Source: Methanothermobacter sp.
GTDB taxonomy: Archaea; Methanobacteriota; Methanobacteria; Methanobacteriales; Methanothermobacteraceae
Length of the DNA stretch: 64,000 nucleotides
Direction: 5' to 3'
NCBI RefSeq assembly: GCF_030055435.1
Contig: NZ_JASFYG010000006.1
Span: 62,001 to 126,000, forward strand
Below are positions 17,471 to 26,101 of the stretch, piece by piece. Every line of letters starts with the position of its first letter. Position 1 is the stretch's first letter. Position numbers and translations under genes: made by a program. A model generated the notes under the pieces. That model did no database searches and was not told where the DNA came from. It worked only from the letters and a program-made list of their open reading frames with translations.

Positions 17471-18231
17471 TCAAAACCCTGCATTTGATCATGTTTAGAA
17501 TAACCTTCAAGGACCTTTTTCACATGAGACGCAATCACGTAACGGTATTTTGTTACCTTTCGCGGATCTGGGATCCAGGCTGTCACCTTTGCCTTTATCC
17601 CTGTATCTGTAAATTCAAGGACAATGAGGCCGGGCGCGGGGTCCTTCAGTATACCTGGAACCCCCATGAGAATATCCTTAACTTCAGATTCAAATTTTTC
17701 AATATCAACATCGTAGTCAAGGCTGACCTTGAGTTCAACCCTCCTCCTTTCCTCTGCACTGTAGTTGACGTAGGCTGTTTTGGAGAAGGTTGAGTTTGGC
17801 ACCGTTACTATTTTGGCGTCAGGGGTTTTTATTGTTGTTGTCCTGAAACCCACCCTTTTAACCTTACCCTTCTGACCGGCAACCTCAATGGTGTCACCCA
17901 CCCTGAAACTCTTATCAGCCAGTATGAAAATCCCGGAAATGAAGTTGGATATGATGTCCCTTGATGCAAAACCCACCGAGACACCTGCTATACCCAGACT
18001 CACGGTTATAGCGGTCACGTCTATTCCAAGTTCCCTCAGGACTATGCTAAGGGCTATGATGTATATGCTGTATTTTATTATGTCGTTGAGGACCTGTATG
18101 AGTGTAAGGTCAAGGTCCCATTTTCTGGTGGACCTTCTGAGGAAATATGAGGCCCACTTAACAAGAAGAACAGCTGTCATCACCGTGACGATTATGATAA
18201 GTATGGTTTCAGGCGCTGGACTTGGAATCAT
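17467..18231 (-). CDS. MscS-family small-conductance mechanosensitive channel
   Basis: The 254-residue protein has three predicted helices, the pore helix signature VSLGIAGVSVGFASRDIISNF, and the cytosolic beta domain FRVGDTIEVAGQKGKVKRVG with PNSTF. It releases solutes on osmotic down-shock. Its first 23 bases overlap the 3' end of the RNase Z gene and its stop overlaps the sortase start, so the three are coupled. Length agrees with short archaeal MscS proteins. Confidence 0.9.
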   Translation of the reverse strand: MIPSPAPETILIIIVTVMTAVLLVKWASYFLRRSTRKWDLDLTLIQVLNDIIKYSIYIIALSIVLRELGIDVTAITVSLGIAGVSVGFASRDIISNFISGIFILADKSFRVGDTIEVAGQKGKVKRVGFRTTTIKTPDAKIVTVPNSTFSKTAYVNYSAEERRRVELKVSLDYDVDIEKFESEVKDILMGVPGILKDPAPGLIVLEFTDTGIKAKVTAWIPDPRKVTKYRYVIASHVKKVLEGYSKHDQMQGFE

Positions 18232-19132
18232 CAGCCTTCACCTCCACGGTCATGAGGTCATCTGCCACATAGGTTTCAGGGAAAACCTCCCTTGCGGCGT
18301 TCAGAATAACCTCGATCCTCTTGTATCTGGTGCTGAGATGTGTGAGTATCAGCCTCCTGACACAGGCAGATGCAGCGACCTCTGCAGCTTCCCTTGCAGT
18401 GGAATGCCCACTTTCAGACGCCTTATCTTCACTTCCAGCCTCAAAGGTTGACTCATGTATCAGAAGGTCCGCTTCACGGGCAAGATTTATAACAGACTCA
18501 CAGGGACGGGTGTCCCCTGAGTAGCATATCTTCACACCCCGCCGTGGGCTTCCAAGGACCTCCTCTGGTTTTATGATCCTGTCACCAACCCTTACGGGTA
18601 TGCCCCTGTGCAGCTTCCCGAAGGCGGGTCCCGGTTTGAGTCCAAGTTCAATGGCCTTCTCCCTGAGGAACCTGGGCCTCTTCTTCTCCTCAAAACAGTA
18701 GGCGAGGTTGAATACCGAATGGGAGGCGGGTGCTGAGGTAATACGGTAATCTTCCTCCTCAATGACGGCGCCGCCCCTCACCTCATTCACATGGATATCA
18801 AAGTCGAGCGTGAAGTAGCCCAGCTTCATGATGGATTCGTGGAGTTCATGGATCCCAGGGGGCCCATATATTTCAAGGGGTTCCTGACGCCCCCTGAAGC
18901 CCATTGACTGTATCATTCCGGGTATTCCAAGGATATGGTCCCCGTGTAGATGTGTTATGAACATCCTTGTAACCTTCATGGGACTGATGCCTGCAAGGGC
19001 CATCTGTCTCTGAGTTCCCTCACCACAGTCAAACAGAAATACCTCACCGGGGATTCGAAGTGCTATTGATGTGTGGTTCCTGTTCTTTGAGGGGACAGCT
19101 GATGATGTACCCAGAAATGTGACTTCCATCAT
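18209..19132 (-). CDS. rnz: Ribonuclease Z (tRNA 3' processing)
   Basis: The 307-residue metallo-beta-lactamase-fold nuclease has FLGTSSAVPSKNRNHTS, the zinc motif HLHGDH, CYSGDTRPC, the HEST motif (IHESTFEAG) and the C-terminal LILTHLSTRY. RNase Z removes tRNA 3' trailers. Length matches the short form. The start is one of two adjacent ATGs (19132 or 19129); GAGTGAT is better spaced for the second. It is the first gene of the RNase Z-MscS-sortase run. Confidence 0.93.
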   Translation of the reverse strand: MMEVTFLGTSSAVPSKNRNHTSIALRIPGEVFLFDCGEGTQRQMALAGISPMKVTRMFITHLHGDHILGIPGMIQSMGFRGRQEPLEIYGPPGIHELHESIMKLGYFTLDFDIHVNEVRGGAVIEEEDYRITSAPASHSVFNLAYCFEEKKRPRFLREKAIELGLKPGPAFGKLHRGIPVRVGDRIIKPEEVLGSPRRGVKICYSGDTRPCESVINLAREADLLIHESTFEAGSEDKASESGHSTAREAAEVAASACVRRLILTHLSTRYKRIEVILNAAREVFPETYVADDLMTVEVKADDSKSSA

Positions 19133-19192
19133 ATCACTCTTTCAACGGTTTTTGGAGGATATCTGCTGGCGATCTGCTCCATGGACATAAAA

Positions 19193-19200
19193 TTTATAAT
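19193..19200 (+). promoter_or_regulatory. TATA box for nadC
   Basis: TTTATAAT lies about 32-39 bases before the nadC ATG at 19232, predicting a very short leader that still contains the GGGGATC ribosome site. Confidence 0.5.
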
Positions 19201-19231
19201 TCTTCCCTTTATATTAATTTAGGGGATCTTC

Positions 19232-20071
19232 ATGATTGACGTTCTCAGGGAAATGATCAGGGCAGACGTGGGATTTGAGGATATAACAACCGAGGCACTT
19301 GTTGAAAGGGGCACAGTGGCAGTGGCGGATGTTATAGCCGGAGAGGATGGCATAATTGCAGGTGTGGACGTTGCAGGGATCATAGCTGCTGAATTCGGAA
19401 TCGAAATAGACAGGCTGAAAATGGATGGTGATTCTGTTAAAGCCGGTGAAAGGGTTATAATTCTTGAGGGGGAAGCTTCGGATATCCTAAAGATTGAAAG
19501 GACAATGCTGAACCTCATGATGAGAATGAGCGGTATAGCCACCCTCACACGAAGTATGCTGGAGCGGGTGAGGGCACTGAACCCCGATATAAGGATAGCA
19601 GCCACCAGAAAGACAACTCCTGGACTGCAGTGGTTTGAAAAGCAGGCAGTTAAAATTGGTGGTGGGGACACCCATCGATTCAGGCTTGATGACTGTGCAA
19701 TGATCAAGGACAACCACATAGCAATAGCTGGAAGTGTGGGGGACGCTGTGAGGCGGGTTAAGGAACATGTGAGCTTCACAAAGAAGGTTGAGGTTGAGGT
19801 TGAAAGGCCAGAGGACGCTGTAATGGCGGCAGATGCAGGGGCCGACATCATCCTGCTTGATAATATGAAGCCAGGGGACGTCAGGAAAGCACTTGAAGAA
19901 CTCGAAAGTGCCGGGATCCGGGACAGGGTGATTGTTGAGGCATCAGGAGGTATAAAACCTGAAAATATAGATAAATATGCTTCCACCGGAGTTGATGTGA
20001 TATCAATGGGCTTTATAACCACATCAGCCAATCCACTTGACCTCAGCCTTGAGATAAGGGAACTAAAATGA
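19232..20071 (+). CDS. nadC: Nicotinate-nucleotide pyrophosphorylase (carboxylating)
   Basis: This 279-residue quinolinate phosphoribosyltransferase converts quinolinate and PRPP to nicotinate mononucleotide. Typical motifs are VGFEDITTEAL at the N-terminus, AATRKTTPGLQWFEKQAV, GGGDTHRFRLDDCAMIKDNH, VEVERPEDA, DIILLDNMKP and EASGGIKPENI. Length agrees with the family. It is a single gene with its own promoter, separate from nadA at 14.7 kb. Confidence 0.95.
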   Translation: MIDVLREMIRADVGFEDITTEALVERGTVAVADVIAGEDGIIAGVDVAGIIAAEFGIEIDRLKMDGDSVKAGERVIILEGEASDILKIERTMLNLMMRMSGIATLTRSMLERVRALNPDIRIAATRKTTPGLQWFEKQAVKIGGGDTHRFRLDDCAMIKDNHIAIAGSVGDAVRRVKEHVSFTKKVEVEVERPEDAVMAADAGADIILLDNMKPGDVRKALEELESAGIRDRVIVEASGGIKPENIDKYASTGVDVISMGFITTSANPLDLSLEIRELK

Positions 20072-20165
20072 CCTTTGTTTCTGGTGATCAGAACCCTTAA
20101 TTATATTGAAGATACTACTGATTTCTGTTGTTATATTCGGTGTTTCTTTGATTATATGGAATACA

Positions 20166-20202
20166 TTTATATACCTTTAGTCTGATATAGTCACATGGAG
20201 GT
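20166..20202 (+). promoter_or_regulatory. TATA box and ribosome site of the histone-fold gene
   Basis: TTTATATAC at 20166-20174 is a strong archaeal TATA box. GGAGGT at 20197-20202 stands eight bases before the ATG at 20211. The predicted transcript start is near 20196, so the leader is minimal. Both signals are close to consensus, which suggests good expression. Confidence 0.6.
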
Positions 20203-20210
20203 AGAAACCT

Positions 20211-20603
20211 ATGGAGAATAATGAAGAGATTCAGAATAACAATGCTGATATGGAAGCTGAAGAGGAAACCGAGGAATTACCCTTTGCCAAGGCAGAGGTT
20301 GTCAGGCTCATGAAACAGCACCTTGACAGTGACAAGATGATACGTGAAAGGGTCAAGATTGAAATGAACAAGTTCCTCGGAGAAATTCTCGCTAAAGTAT
20401 GCCAGCAGCTTAACCAGTACCCCTACGCCACAGTGGAATATGAGATGCTCAAGGAGTGCATCTACCCCTACAAGAACATTGAAAGGATAAACCAGGAAAA
20501 GGAACGCCTCCTGGCACACCTTGAGGCAATAAAGGCCGACTGTGATTCAATGGCTATGGATATCAAACGTACACTCAAACTAAGGGATGTTGATGAGGAC
20601 TAA
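20211..20603 (+). CDS. Histone-fold protein with acidic N-terminus and long C-terminal helix
   Basis: In this 130-residue protein residues 1-22 are acidic and Asn-rich. From about residue 23, [19 protein letters not shown], then [20 protein letters not shown], then [20 protein letters not shown] follow the helix1-helix2-helix3 pattern and hydrophobic spacing of archaeal histones (LPxAxVxRLxK...). A further helix of about 35 residues ([20 protein letters not shown]) has heptad-like spacing and could form a coiled coil. Classical archaeal histones are 66-70 residues without tails. DNA binding is unproven, since the usual lysines/arginines for DNA contact are partly replaced. It converges with a ZPR1 gene. 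Confidence 0.6.
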   Translation: MENNEEIQNNNADMEAEEETEELPFAKAEVVRLMKQHLDSDKMIRERVKIEMNKFLGEILAKVCQQLNQYPYATVEYEMLKECIYPYKNIERINQEKERLLAHLEAIKADCDSMAMDIKRTLKLRDVDED

Positions 20604-20616
20604 TCCTCCTCATCAA
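20590..20616. terminator. Perfect 10-bp hairpin holding both convergent stop codons
   Basis: TTGATGAGGA (20590-20599) is exactly complementary to TCCTCATCAA (20607-20616) with a 7-base loop. The stop codons of the histone-fold gene (TAA, 20601-20603) and of the ZPR1 gene (TAG, 20602-20600 on the minus strand) are interleaved in the loop. The arms encode the acidic tails of both proteins. It may end or stabilise both transcripts. Confidence 0.6.
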
Positions 20617-21190
20617 TCTCATCTGACTCAAAAACCAAAAATCCCGTCTTGAGGGATTTTATTTCTTCATCTGAGAGCTTTTCCCTAACAGCACGGGGGT
20701 GGCCAACAAAGCTCTGACCGAGTGGATCCTCAATTATAACTGTGACATTTCTTTTTCCCCCGCGAACTTCACGGAGCATTTCCAGGATCTCTGAGGCCTT
20801 TTCCTTTGATTCATCCTCCTCAAAGAGGTTGATGGCTGTTTTGACGGCGGTTTCAAATCGCTCAACAACACCCTCAATGTTGGAAATGTAACCTGTTGAC
20901 CTGGGCCCCGGTTCAACCTTGAGTCCGAGTTCAGGTATCCTTATGGTTGCTGACTGGGACTTAACGACCCTTGCGTTGAGTGTTTTGTCACCCACCTCGA
21001 TCGTGTACCTTGATGGTTCCTTCTGATCAAGGCAAATTATATCTGTGCTTCTGTAGCCACACCTGCTGCAGAGTAGTATGGATTCCATTATCTCTCCAAA
21101 GTAGGGGATCTTCTCAACCCTGGTGATGGCTGTCATACACTTCTCTCCACTGCAGACTGGGCAGTCGATCTTCATATTTTGCTGGTTCAA
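20600..21190 (-). CDS. ZPR1-type zinc finger protein
   Basis: The protein has about 196 residues: one C4 zinc finger (CPVC...[10 protein letters not shown]) followed by the ZPR1 beta domain ([27 protein letters not shown]). Eukaryotic ZPR1, with two such units, binds and helps fold the elongation factor eEF1A; archaea have a single unit. I start it at the TTG at 21190, five bases after GGGGTGAC, because the longer frame upstream is basic and non-conserved in look. Its stop overlaps the stop of the histone-fold gene. Confidence 0.85.
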   Translation of the reverse strand: MNQQNMKIDCPVCSGEKCMTAITRVEKIPYFGEIMESILLCSRCGYRSTDIICLDQKEPSRYTIEVGDKTLNARVVKSQSATIRIPELGLKVEPGPRSTGYISNIEGVVERFETAVKTAINLFEEDESKEKASEILEMLREVRGGKRNVTVIIEDPLGQSFVGHPRAVREKLSDEEIKSLKTGFLVFESDEIDEED

Positions 21191-21248
21191 TCTGTCACCC
21201 CTTGCTCTGATTAAAGATCGTGAATTAAGTGATGGATCATCCTGGCGT

Positions 21249-22208
21249 TTAGTTCTCTTCCTGGTAGATGAGTCCACTTTCCTTAAGTTCATTGACTATT
21301 GCCTGAAGACTTTCCGGATCCGGTGCACATATCCTGTGGCTGTGTATGTTATCTGAAAGCGTGTAAAGCCTTTCAAGATCTCTTTTTCGCTTTGGACTCT
21401 CATTTAACCGCTTAAGAAACCTTTCAGCCTCAACGGGATCATATACATTGACCTCACGTTTGAGTGGCTGTGAAAATCCAGGTATTGGATAGGATACGTC
21501 AACGATTCTTCCACCATGTCTCTTAATGATAATGTCTATAACCTCAGCGAGGCGTTCAACAGGGTGCTGAAGCGTCACCTCAGTGCAGTTTTCCCTTATG
21601 AATGACAGCATCCTTTTAATGGTACACTTTATGTCGTCGTTGTTGATCACCGGCACGTCATGCTCCCTCGCCTTCCTCACAAGGTAGTCATGTATGACAC
21701 GGTTCTCACGGAAGTATTCAAGGTGTTTTCCACCCCTCTTAACCTCCATGGCCCTCTTAACGAAACGCTCCTTATGGACATTCTCCTCGGCAGACAGGAC
21801 AAAAAAATGAATTGATGCAATTTCCTCAAATTTCTCAATGTTCAGGAGGCCGGGCAGGAGGTGGACGCCCTCTATGGCCACATCGTCAGAGTCAGCAACA
21901 GCCCTTTCGATAACCTTTTCAACTGCAGGAATAACAAATGAGGCGTGCTCCTCAAAACCCGCACATATAAGTGACTCAATATTGTTATTACGGAAGCGCT
22001 CCTTGTCTCTTAGTGTTGTGTAGGCATCAAATGAGGACTTATGGAGTGCGGGAGCATAATCTGGCCCAATTATGCCCCTTACGATCTCCCTTATGAAATC
22101 TGTTTCTATAAGGTGCTTTATGTTTAGCTCCTTGGCAAGTTCTGATGCAACGGTGGACTTTCCAATTCCTGAAGCACTTCCTATAAGTATCACATAGGGT
22201 TTTCTCAA
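21249..22208 (-). CDS. 2-phosphoglycerate-kinase-like P-loop protein
   Basis: The 319-residue P-loop kinase has Walker [10 protein letters not shown] (residues 10-18). Motifs shared with the 2-phosphoglycerate kinase at 62590 are [30 protein letters not shown] and [10 protein letters not shown]. It lacks the N-terminal ATP-cone domain of that protein and instead has about 110 extra residues at the C-terminus. It may phosphorylate 2-phosphoglycerate or another small substrate. The start is TTG at 22208 after GGCGTGA. It lies 27 bases downstream of the roadblock gene, so the two are likely co-transcribed. Confidence 0.75.
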   Translation of the reverse strand: MRKPYVILIGSASGIGKSTVASELAKELNIKHLIETDFIREIVRGIIGPDYAPALHKSSFDAYTTLRDKERFRNNNIESLICAGFEEHASFVIPAVEKVIERAVADSDDVAIEGVHLLPGLLNIEKFEEIASIHFFVLSAEENVHKERFVKRAMEVKRGGKHLEYFRENRVIHDYLVRKAREHDVPVINNDDIKCTIKRMLSFIRENCTEVTLQHPVERLAEVIDIIIKRHGGRIVDVSYPIPGFSQPLKREVNVYDPVEAERFLKRLNESPKRKRDLERLYTLSDNIHSHRICAPDPESLQAIVNELKESGLIYQEEN

Positions 22209-22235
22209 TTTTCACGCCCCATAATTAAAATATGG

Positions 22236-22583
22236 TTATGTAAGGAGATCCTTAACGCGTTCGGCACTTCTCCTCATCTCAATACGAATAAGACCAAGAT
22301 TTATATCAACATCAGTTATCAGTACAAGTATTCCCTCCCCGGCGTCTATCATGAGGGTCTTACCCCTGGTACCCTCAATCATGACCTGTTCAAGGGGCTC
22401 ATGCTTTATCTCCTCGGCGGACCTTTCTGCAGTACCGAAAACTGCTGAAGCCATTGCAGCGACCAGTTCCCCATCTATATCGGATGGAACCTCACTTTCG
22501 ATTACAAGACCATCCTTACCAACAACGAGGGAACCATTTACCCCATTGATCCTACCTAAATCTTTAAGTATTCTTGCTATCAT
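22236..22583 (-). CDS. Roadblock/LC7 domain protein
   Basis: The protein is 115 residues, a single roadblock/LC7 domain: [20 protein letters not shown], then [19 protein letters not shown], then [20 protein letters not shown]. Such proteins (MglB-like) dimerise and bind small GTPases or act in cell polarity. I start it at 22583, six bases after GGAGGC. It is co-directional with the 2-phosphoglycerate-kinase-like gene and divergent from the DUF1611-SepF-MinD run, so it may share regulation with that island. No small GTPase is encoded in the window. Confidence 0.85.
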   Translation of the reverse strand: MIARILKDLGRINGVNGSLVVGKDGLVIESEVPSDIDGELVAAMASAVFGTAERSAEEIKHEPLEQVMIEGTRGKTLMIDAGEGILVLITDVDINLGLIRIEMRRSAERVKDLLT

Positions 22584-22711
22584 ACTATGCCTCCATAAAC
22601 AGAGTATTCTACCCAAAATATATATGCTTTAAGCATTTATTAATTAAATGAGTATGACTAACTAATTAACAGTTTCTATTTGATTCCAGCAAGTATTAAA
22701 GGAGTGATTAT

Positions 22712-23764
22712 TTGCACATATTATCTTCTGTCGAGGAACTGAGGGAGCTGAATCCGTTTATAATCATTGGATGTGGTGGCGGAGGAGAGAAATTTGCAAA
22801 TTTTGAAGGAGTCGAACCTGTCGGATTTGTTGATGATGACCCCAGAAAGCATGGAAAGGACTTCTGCGGATTTAAGGTTTCATCAAGCCTCCTCAAGCTT
22901 ATACATGAGACTGATGCAAGAAGTGTTGCAATAATGCTCCCCATAGGTGCAGAGGGCACCGCCCTCAAGTATGCTGTGCAGGCGATAAATGAGGGTAAAA
23001 ATGTTGTGACCTCATTCAGATCACTCCCACTGGCAGATAACACTTCCCTCATAAAATTTGCAGAACAGATGAATGTAACGATCAAGGAGATAAGCCCCCG
23101 CCTTGACAACGTAAAGAAAATATTCGGGGTTGCACCCCCTCGCTGCACAGAGGTACTCCCCAAGATAAAATACAGGCACAAATCACCGGTGGTATTTGTC
23201 GGGGGCACCTCACAGGAGTGCGGCAAACGTACAACCACAAGGCTTCTTGGGAAGGAGGCAAAGGAACGGGGCCTTGAGGCGGGAGTTATCTCGACCGATG
23301 AGATGGGTCTTGAACAGCCGGTTGACATAAATTTCCGGGCAGGAAGCCTCTCCGTTATGGATGTTGCTGCAGCTGTCATGGGGGCAGTTAAGTACCTTGA
23401 GGAGGAGAAAGATCCTGATCTGATATTCATCGAGGGTCAGTCAAGCCTCACAGAGAGAAGAAACCCCCATCCAAGGGGTTTATCGGCCTCGATACTTATA
23501 GGGGCGATGCCTGACGTTACGGTCCTATGTCACAGGCCAAACCATCCCTACAGAAAACCAAGGGGGATAAGGGATGAGATAAGGGCCATAGAGGCAATCG
23601 AGCCAACGAAGGTTATAGGAATTTCCTTAAATTTAAGAAACATGAATGACAGATCAATAATGGAAAGGTATGAAGCACGATTTGGGCTTCCTGTTGTTGA
23701 TGTTAAGAATGGGGGGGCTTCAAGATTAATGGATGTGATCATGGAGCATATAGGGGAGATTTAG
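22712..23764 (+). CDS. DUF1611 family P-loop protein
   Basis: The 350-residue protein has an N-terminal Rossmann-like part ([28 protein letters not shown]) and a C-terminal P-loop domain with [16 protein letters not shown] (residues 161-176), STDEMG and FIEGQSSLT. This is the DUF1611_N/DUF1611 arrangement. Some bacterial members (DgcN) act in D-amino-acid metabolism; the archaeal role is not known. The start is TTG at 22712, four bases after GGAGTGATT. The sepF TTG codon follows immediately after its stop, so it is tightly coupled to sepF. Confidence 0.8.
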   Translation: MHILSSVEELRELNPFIIIGCGGGGEKFANFEGVEPVGFVDDDPRKHGKDFCGFKVSSSLLKLIHETDARSVAIMLPIGAEGTALKYAVQAINEGKNVVTSFRSLPLADNTSLIKFAEQMNVTIKEISPRLDNVKKIFGVAPPRCTEVLPKIKYRHKSPVVFVGGTSQECGKRTTTRLLGKEAKERGLEAGVISTDEMGLEQPVDINFRAGSLSVMDVAAAVMGAVKYLEEEKDPDLIFIEGQSSLTERRNPHPRGLSASILIGAMPDVTVLCHRPNHPYRKPRGIRDEIRAIEAIEPTKVIGISLNLRNMNDRSIMERYEARFGLPVVDVKNGGASRLMDVIMEHIGEI

Positions 23765-24124
23765 TTGAGGGACATTCTCGAAATGCTGAAGAAAAGTGTG
23801 GGACTTGATGAGGAAATTAAGGAACCTGAGGAAACGGAGACGATAATAGTTCCGGAGCATTCCTTCTATGAGATCATTCTCCTGAAGGCAAAGTCCATTG
23901 GGGATGTTGATGATGCCCTCTCCCAGGTGACCGATGAGAAGAATCCGGTTATACTTGATCTCACTGAGATCCAGAGAGATAATCCATCGGATTTCAAGAC
24001 AGTGGGGGAACGTATAAAGGATCTCAGGGAAAATCATGGTGCAGAGGCGATACTGCTCTGCAATAAGGAGAAGAATGTAGTGATAATAACTCCGCGGGAA
24101 ATTAAACTCATCAGAAAGGGGTAG
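23765..24124 (+). CDS. sepF: SepF-like cell division protein
   Basis: The 119-residue protein has a short N-terminal amphipathic segment (MRDILEMLKKSVGL), a linker, and the SepF core: VPEHSFYEIILLKAKSIGDV, NPVILDLTEI, DFKTVGERIKDL, EAILLCNKEKNVVIITP. In archaea SepF anchors FtsZ to the membrane at the division site, and the N-terminal helix is the expected membrane anchor. The start is a TTG directly following the DUF1611 stop, with GGGGAGAT upstream. FtsZ itself is not in the window. Confidence 0.88.
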   Translation: MRDILEMLKKSVGLDEEIKEPEETETIIVPEHSFYEIILLKAKSIGDVDDALSQVTDEKNPVILDLTEIQRDNPSDFKTVGERIKDLRENHGAEAILLCNKEKNVVIITPREIKLIRKG

Positions 24125-24131
24125 TGAATAT

Positions 24132-25229
24132 ATGGAGCTTCCGATAACTAAGCCATCCAAGATTTCCTACGGCGATGAAATAGATTTCAGTGAACTTCTT
24201 GAAAAACTTGCCTCAGATGAATACAATGGATTCATAAGAATTACTCATGCCTCCGATGAGGGCTACATTCTATTTAGGGATGGGGTACATGTTGCAGCAT
24301 CATACGGCCGATTCATGAAGGAGGAAGCTCTCGAAAAGATAATGGAAGTGGCCGATAAAACAGATACCCTTATAGAACTTTTTGATCTTAAAAGATCACA
24401 GCTCGATTATCTCATGGATATAAACAGGATCTACGCAATAGAGCAAAAAGATGAGGTAACGGAGTCTCAAGTGGCGGAAACGGGAGATTACTTCAATCCA
24501 AAGGAGGCGAGCTACAGACAGCCCATATTAGATGAATATACGCCTGAAACGCCTGAAATATCCGTTGATGTTTCCCCTGACATTGAAGATACTGAATCCA
24601 CAGGCACTCTGGAAGTTGAAGATGCAGAATCAACTGAAACCCAATCAAAGCCTCAGTTTGAGATTAAAGGAGAATTTACTCAAGAAACTCAAACTTCAGA
24701 GACCGAAGAGTCCTCTGAAATTCCCGCTGCTGGTGAATCAGCTGATTCGGGCACTGAAAAGGAAGAGGAACTTGAGATTGAAGCTTCAGAATCTATGGAT
24801 GTGACTGACTCAAAACCCCTCAGCAGAGACGAGCTCATGAAAAAATATGGCCTCAGAGATATAGGTGAAGAAGAGGTCGAAAAGGTCCTTGAAACATACA
24901 AGGGTGGCGCGATCACTGATATAGATCCTGAAAGGGTTGAACTGACCCTTATGAATAAAATAAAGATGTCAATACTTGGAATACCCCGTATAAAGGGTGC
25001 GGAGGTTATCGTATTCCTTGACAACACATATGACCTCAGTGGAAGGATCAAGATAATGGTTGAACATGAGGGTAAGGGTATCTTCTCAAGGATAATGGGG
25101 GATTCAAAGGAGGAGGAAGAGAAACTCAAGTTTCATATAATGGATATTGTGGAGATGGAACTCAGGAAAACCTTCAGGGATTTCCCTGAGATAGTGGATA
25201 ACTTTGAGGTGAGTATTGAGGTGCGGTGA
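24132..25229 (+). CDS. DUF2226 protein: PATAN-like domain, acidic linker, C-terminal domain
   Basis: The 365-residue protein has three parts. Residues 1-100 resemble a PATAN/DUF4388-type module (FSELLEKLASDEYNGFIRIT, EGYILFRDGVHVAASYG). Residues about 110-235 are an acidic Glu/Ser/Thr-rich low-complexity linker. Residues about 235-365 form a conserved C-terminal domain (ELMKKYGLRDIGEEEVEKVL, GAEVIVFLDNTYDLSGRIKI). It is typical of methanogens, with unknown function. It lies 7 bases after sepF and 71 bases before minD, suggesting a role linked to division or polarity. Confidence 0.75.
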   Translation: MELPITKPSKISYGDEIDFSELLEKLASDEYNGFIRITHASDEGYILFRDGVHVAASYGRFMKEEALEKIMEVADKTDTLIELFDLKRSQLDYLMDINRIYAIEQKDEVTESQVAETGDYFNPKEASYRQPILDEYTPETPEISVDVSPDIEDTESTGTLEVEDAESTETQSKPQFEIKGEFTQETQTSETEESSEIPAAGESADSGTEKEEELEIEASESMDVTDSKPLSRDELMKKYGLRDIGEEEVEKVLETYKGGAITDIDPERVELTLMNKIKMSILGIPRIKGAEVIVFLDNTYDLSGRIKIMVEHEGKGIFSRIMGDSKEEEEKLKFHIMDIVEMELRKTFRDFPEIVDNFEVSIEVR

Positions 25230-25257
25230 TCTGCTTTTACTCTACCTAACATCAATA

Positions 25258-25266
25258 TTTATATTA
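25258..25266 (+). promoter_or_regulatory. TATA box for minD
   Basis: TTTATATTA lies about 38 bases before the minD ATG at 25301, so minD probably has its own promoter in addition to read-through from sepF. GGAGGT follows at the expected ribosome-site position. Confidence 0.55.
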
Positions 25267-25300
25267 GGATAACTGTTATTATCTATGTGGAGGTATTGGA

Positions 25301-26080
25301 ATGACAAGAGTGATTACAGTCGCATCAGGTAAGGGAGGTGTGGGGAAAACAACCATCACTGCTAACCTGGGTGTTGCCCTCTCAACCTACGGTGAAAGGG
25401 TTGTTGTGCTTGACGCTGATATAGCAATGGCAAACCTTGAACTCATCCTGGGGATGGAGGGAAAATCCGTCACACTTCATGATGTTCTCGCAGGAAACGC
25501 TTCAATTGAGGAGGCGGTTTATGAGGGTCCCAATGGCGTGAGGGTGGTACCTGCCGGTATATCCCTTGAGGGGCTCAGAAATGTCAAGCTTGACCGCCTT
25601 GAGGATGCACTCGCATACCTCATAGAGGATACCGATATACTCCTTATAGATGCTCCTGCAGGTCTTGAGAAGGACGCAGTTGCCGCACTTGCAGCTGCAG
25701 ATGAACTTCTGCTTGTCACAACACCAGAGGTGCCATCAATAAGTGACGCCCTCAAAACAAAGATCGTCGCAAGTAAACTTGGCATCAACATAATAGGTGT
25801 TGTCATAAACCGTGAGCAGTACGATAAAACCTTCCTGAGTGTTGAGGAAGTTGAGACAATACTTGAGGTCCCTGTTATTGCGGTGATACCTGATGACCCT
25901 GAGGTGAGCAGGGCAGCAGCCTTTGGTGAGCCCATAGTCATTAAGAATCCAAAGTCACCCGCAAGCAATGCCCTCATGAAACTTGCAGCTGACCTCATCG
26001 GTGAGGAGTACCAGCCAATAGAACCAGACAAGCAAGGTGTTATCGCCAAACTCATAAGCGGTTTGATGGGGCGAAGGTGA
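25301..26080 (+). CDS. minD: MinD-like ParA/MinD ATPase
   Basis: The 259-residue protein has the deviant Walker A KGGVGKTT (residues 10-17), [23 protein letters not shown] and a C-terminal amphipathic helix [16 protein letters not shown] that resembles the MinD membrane-targeting sequence. MinD ATPases oscillate or mark positions for division and other surface structures; no MinC or MinE is seen here. It follows sepF and DUF2226 on the same strand. An archaeal MinD may place chemosensory arrays or division proteins rather than run a Min oscillator. Confidence 0.88.
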   Translation: MTRVITVASGKGGVGKTTITANLGVALSTYGERVVVLDADIAMANLELILGMEGKSVTLHDVLAGNASIEEAVYEGPNGVRVVPAGISLEGLRNVKLDRLEDALAYLIEDTDILLIDAPAGLEKDAVAALAAADELLLVTTPEVPSISDALKTKIVASKLGINIIGVVINREQYDKTFLSVEEVETILEVPVIAVIPDDPEVSRAAAFGEPIVIKNPKSPASNALMKLAADLIGEEYQPIEPDKQGVIAKLISGLMGRR

Positions 26081-26101
26081 TCACCCCGGTGATTTATTTT
26101 G

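Noticed and set aside
19219-20031. Long open frame (270 codons) on the minus strand opposite nadC
   Set aside because: It is rich in Ser/Ile/Pro as expected for the antisense of a codon-biased gene, has no domain features, and nadC on the other strand is certain.
22708-23430. Long open frame on the minus strand opposite the DUF1611 gene
   Set aside because: Antisense shadow: no ribosome site, low-complexity Ser/Arg composition, and the sense gene is well supported.
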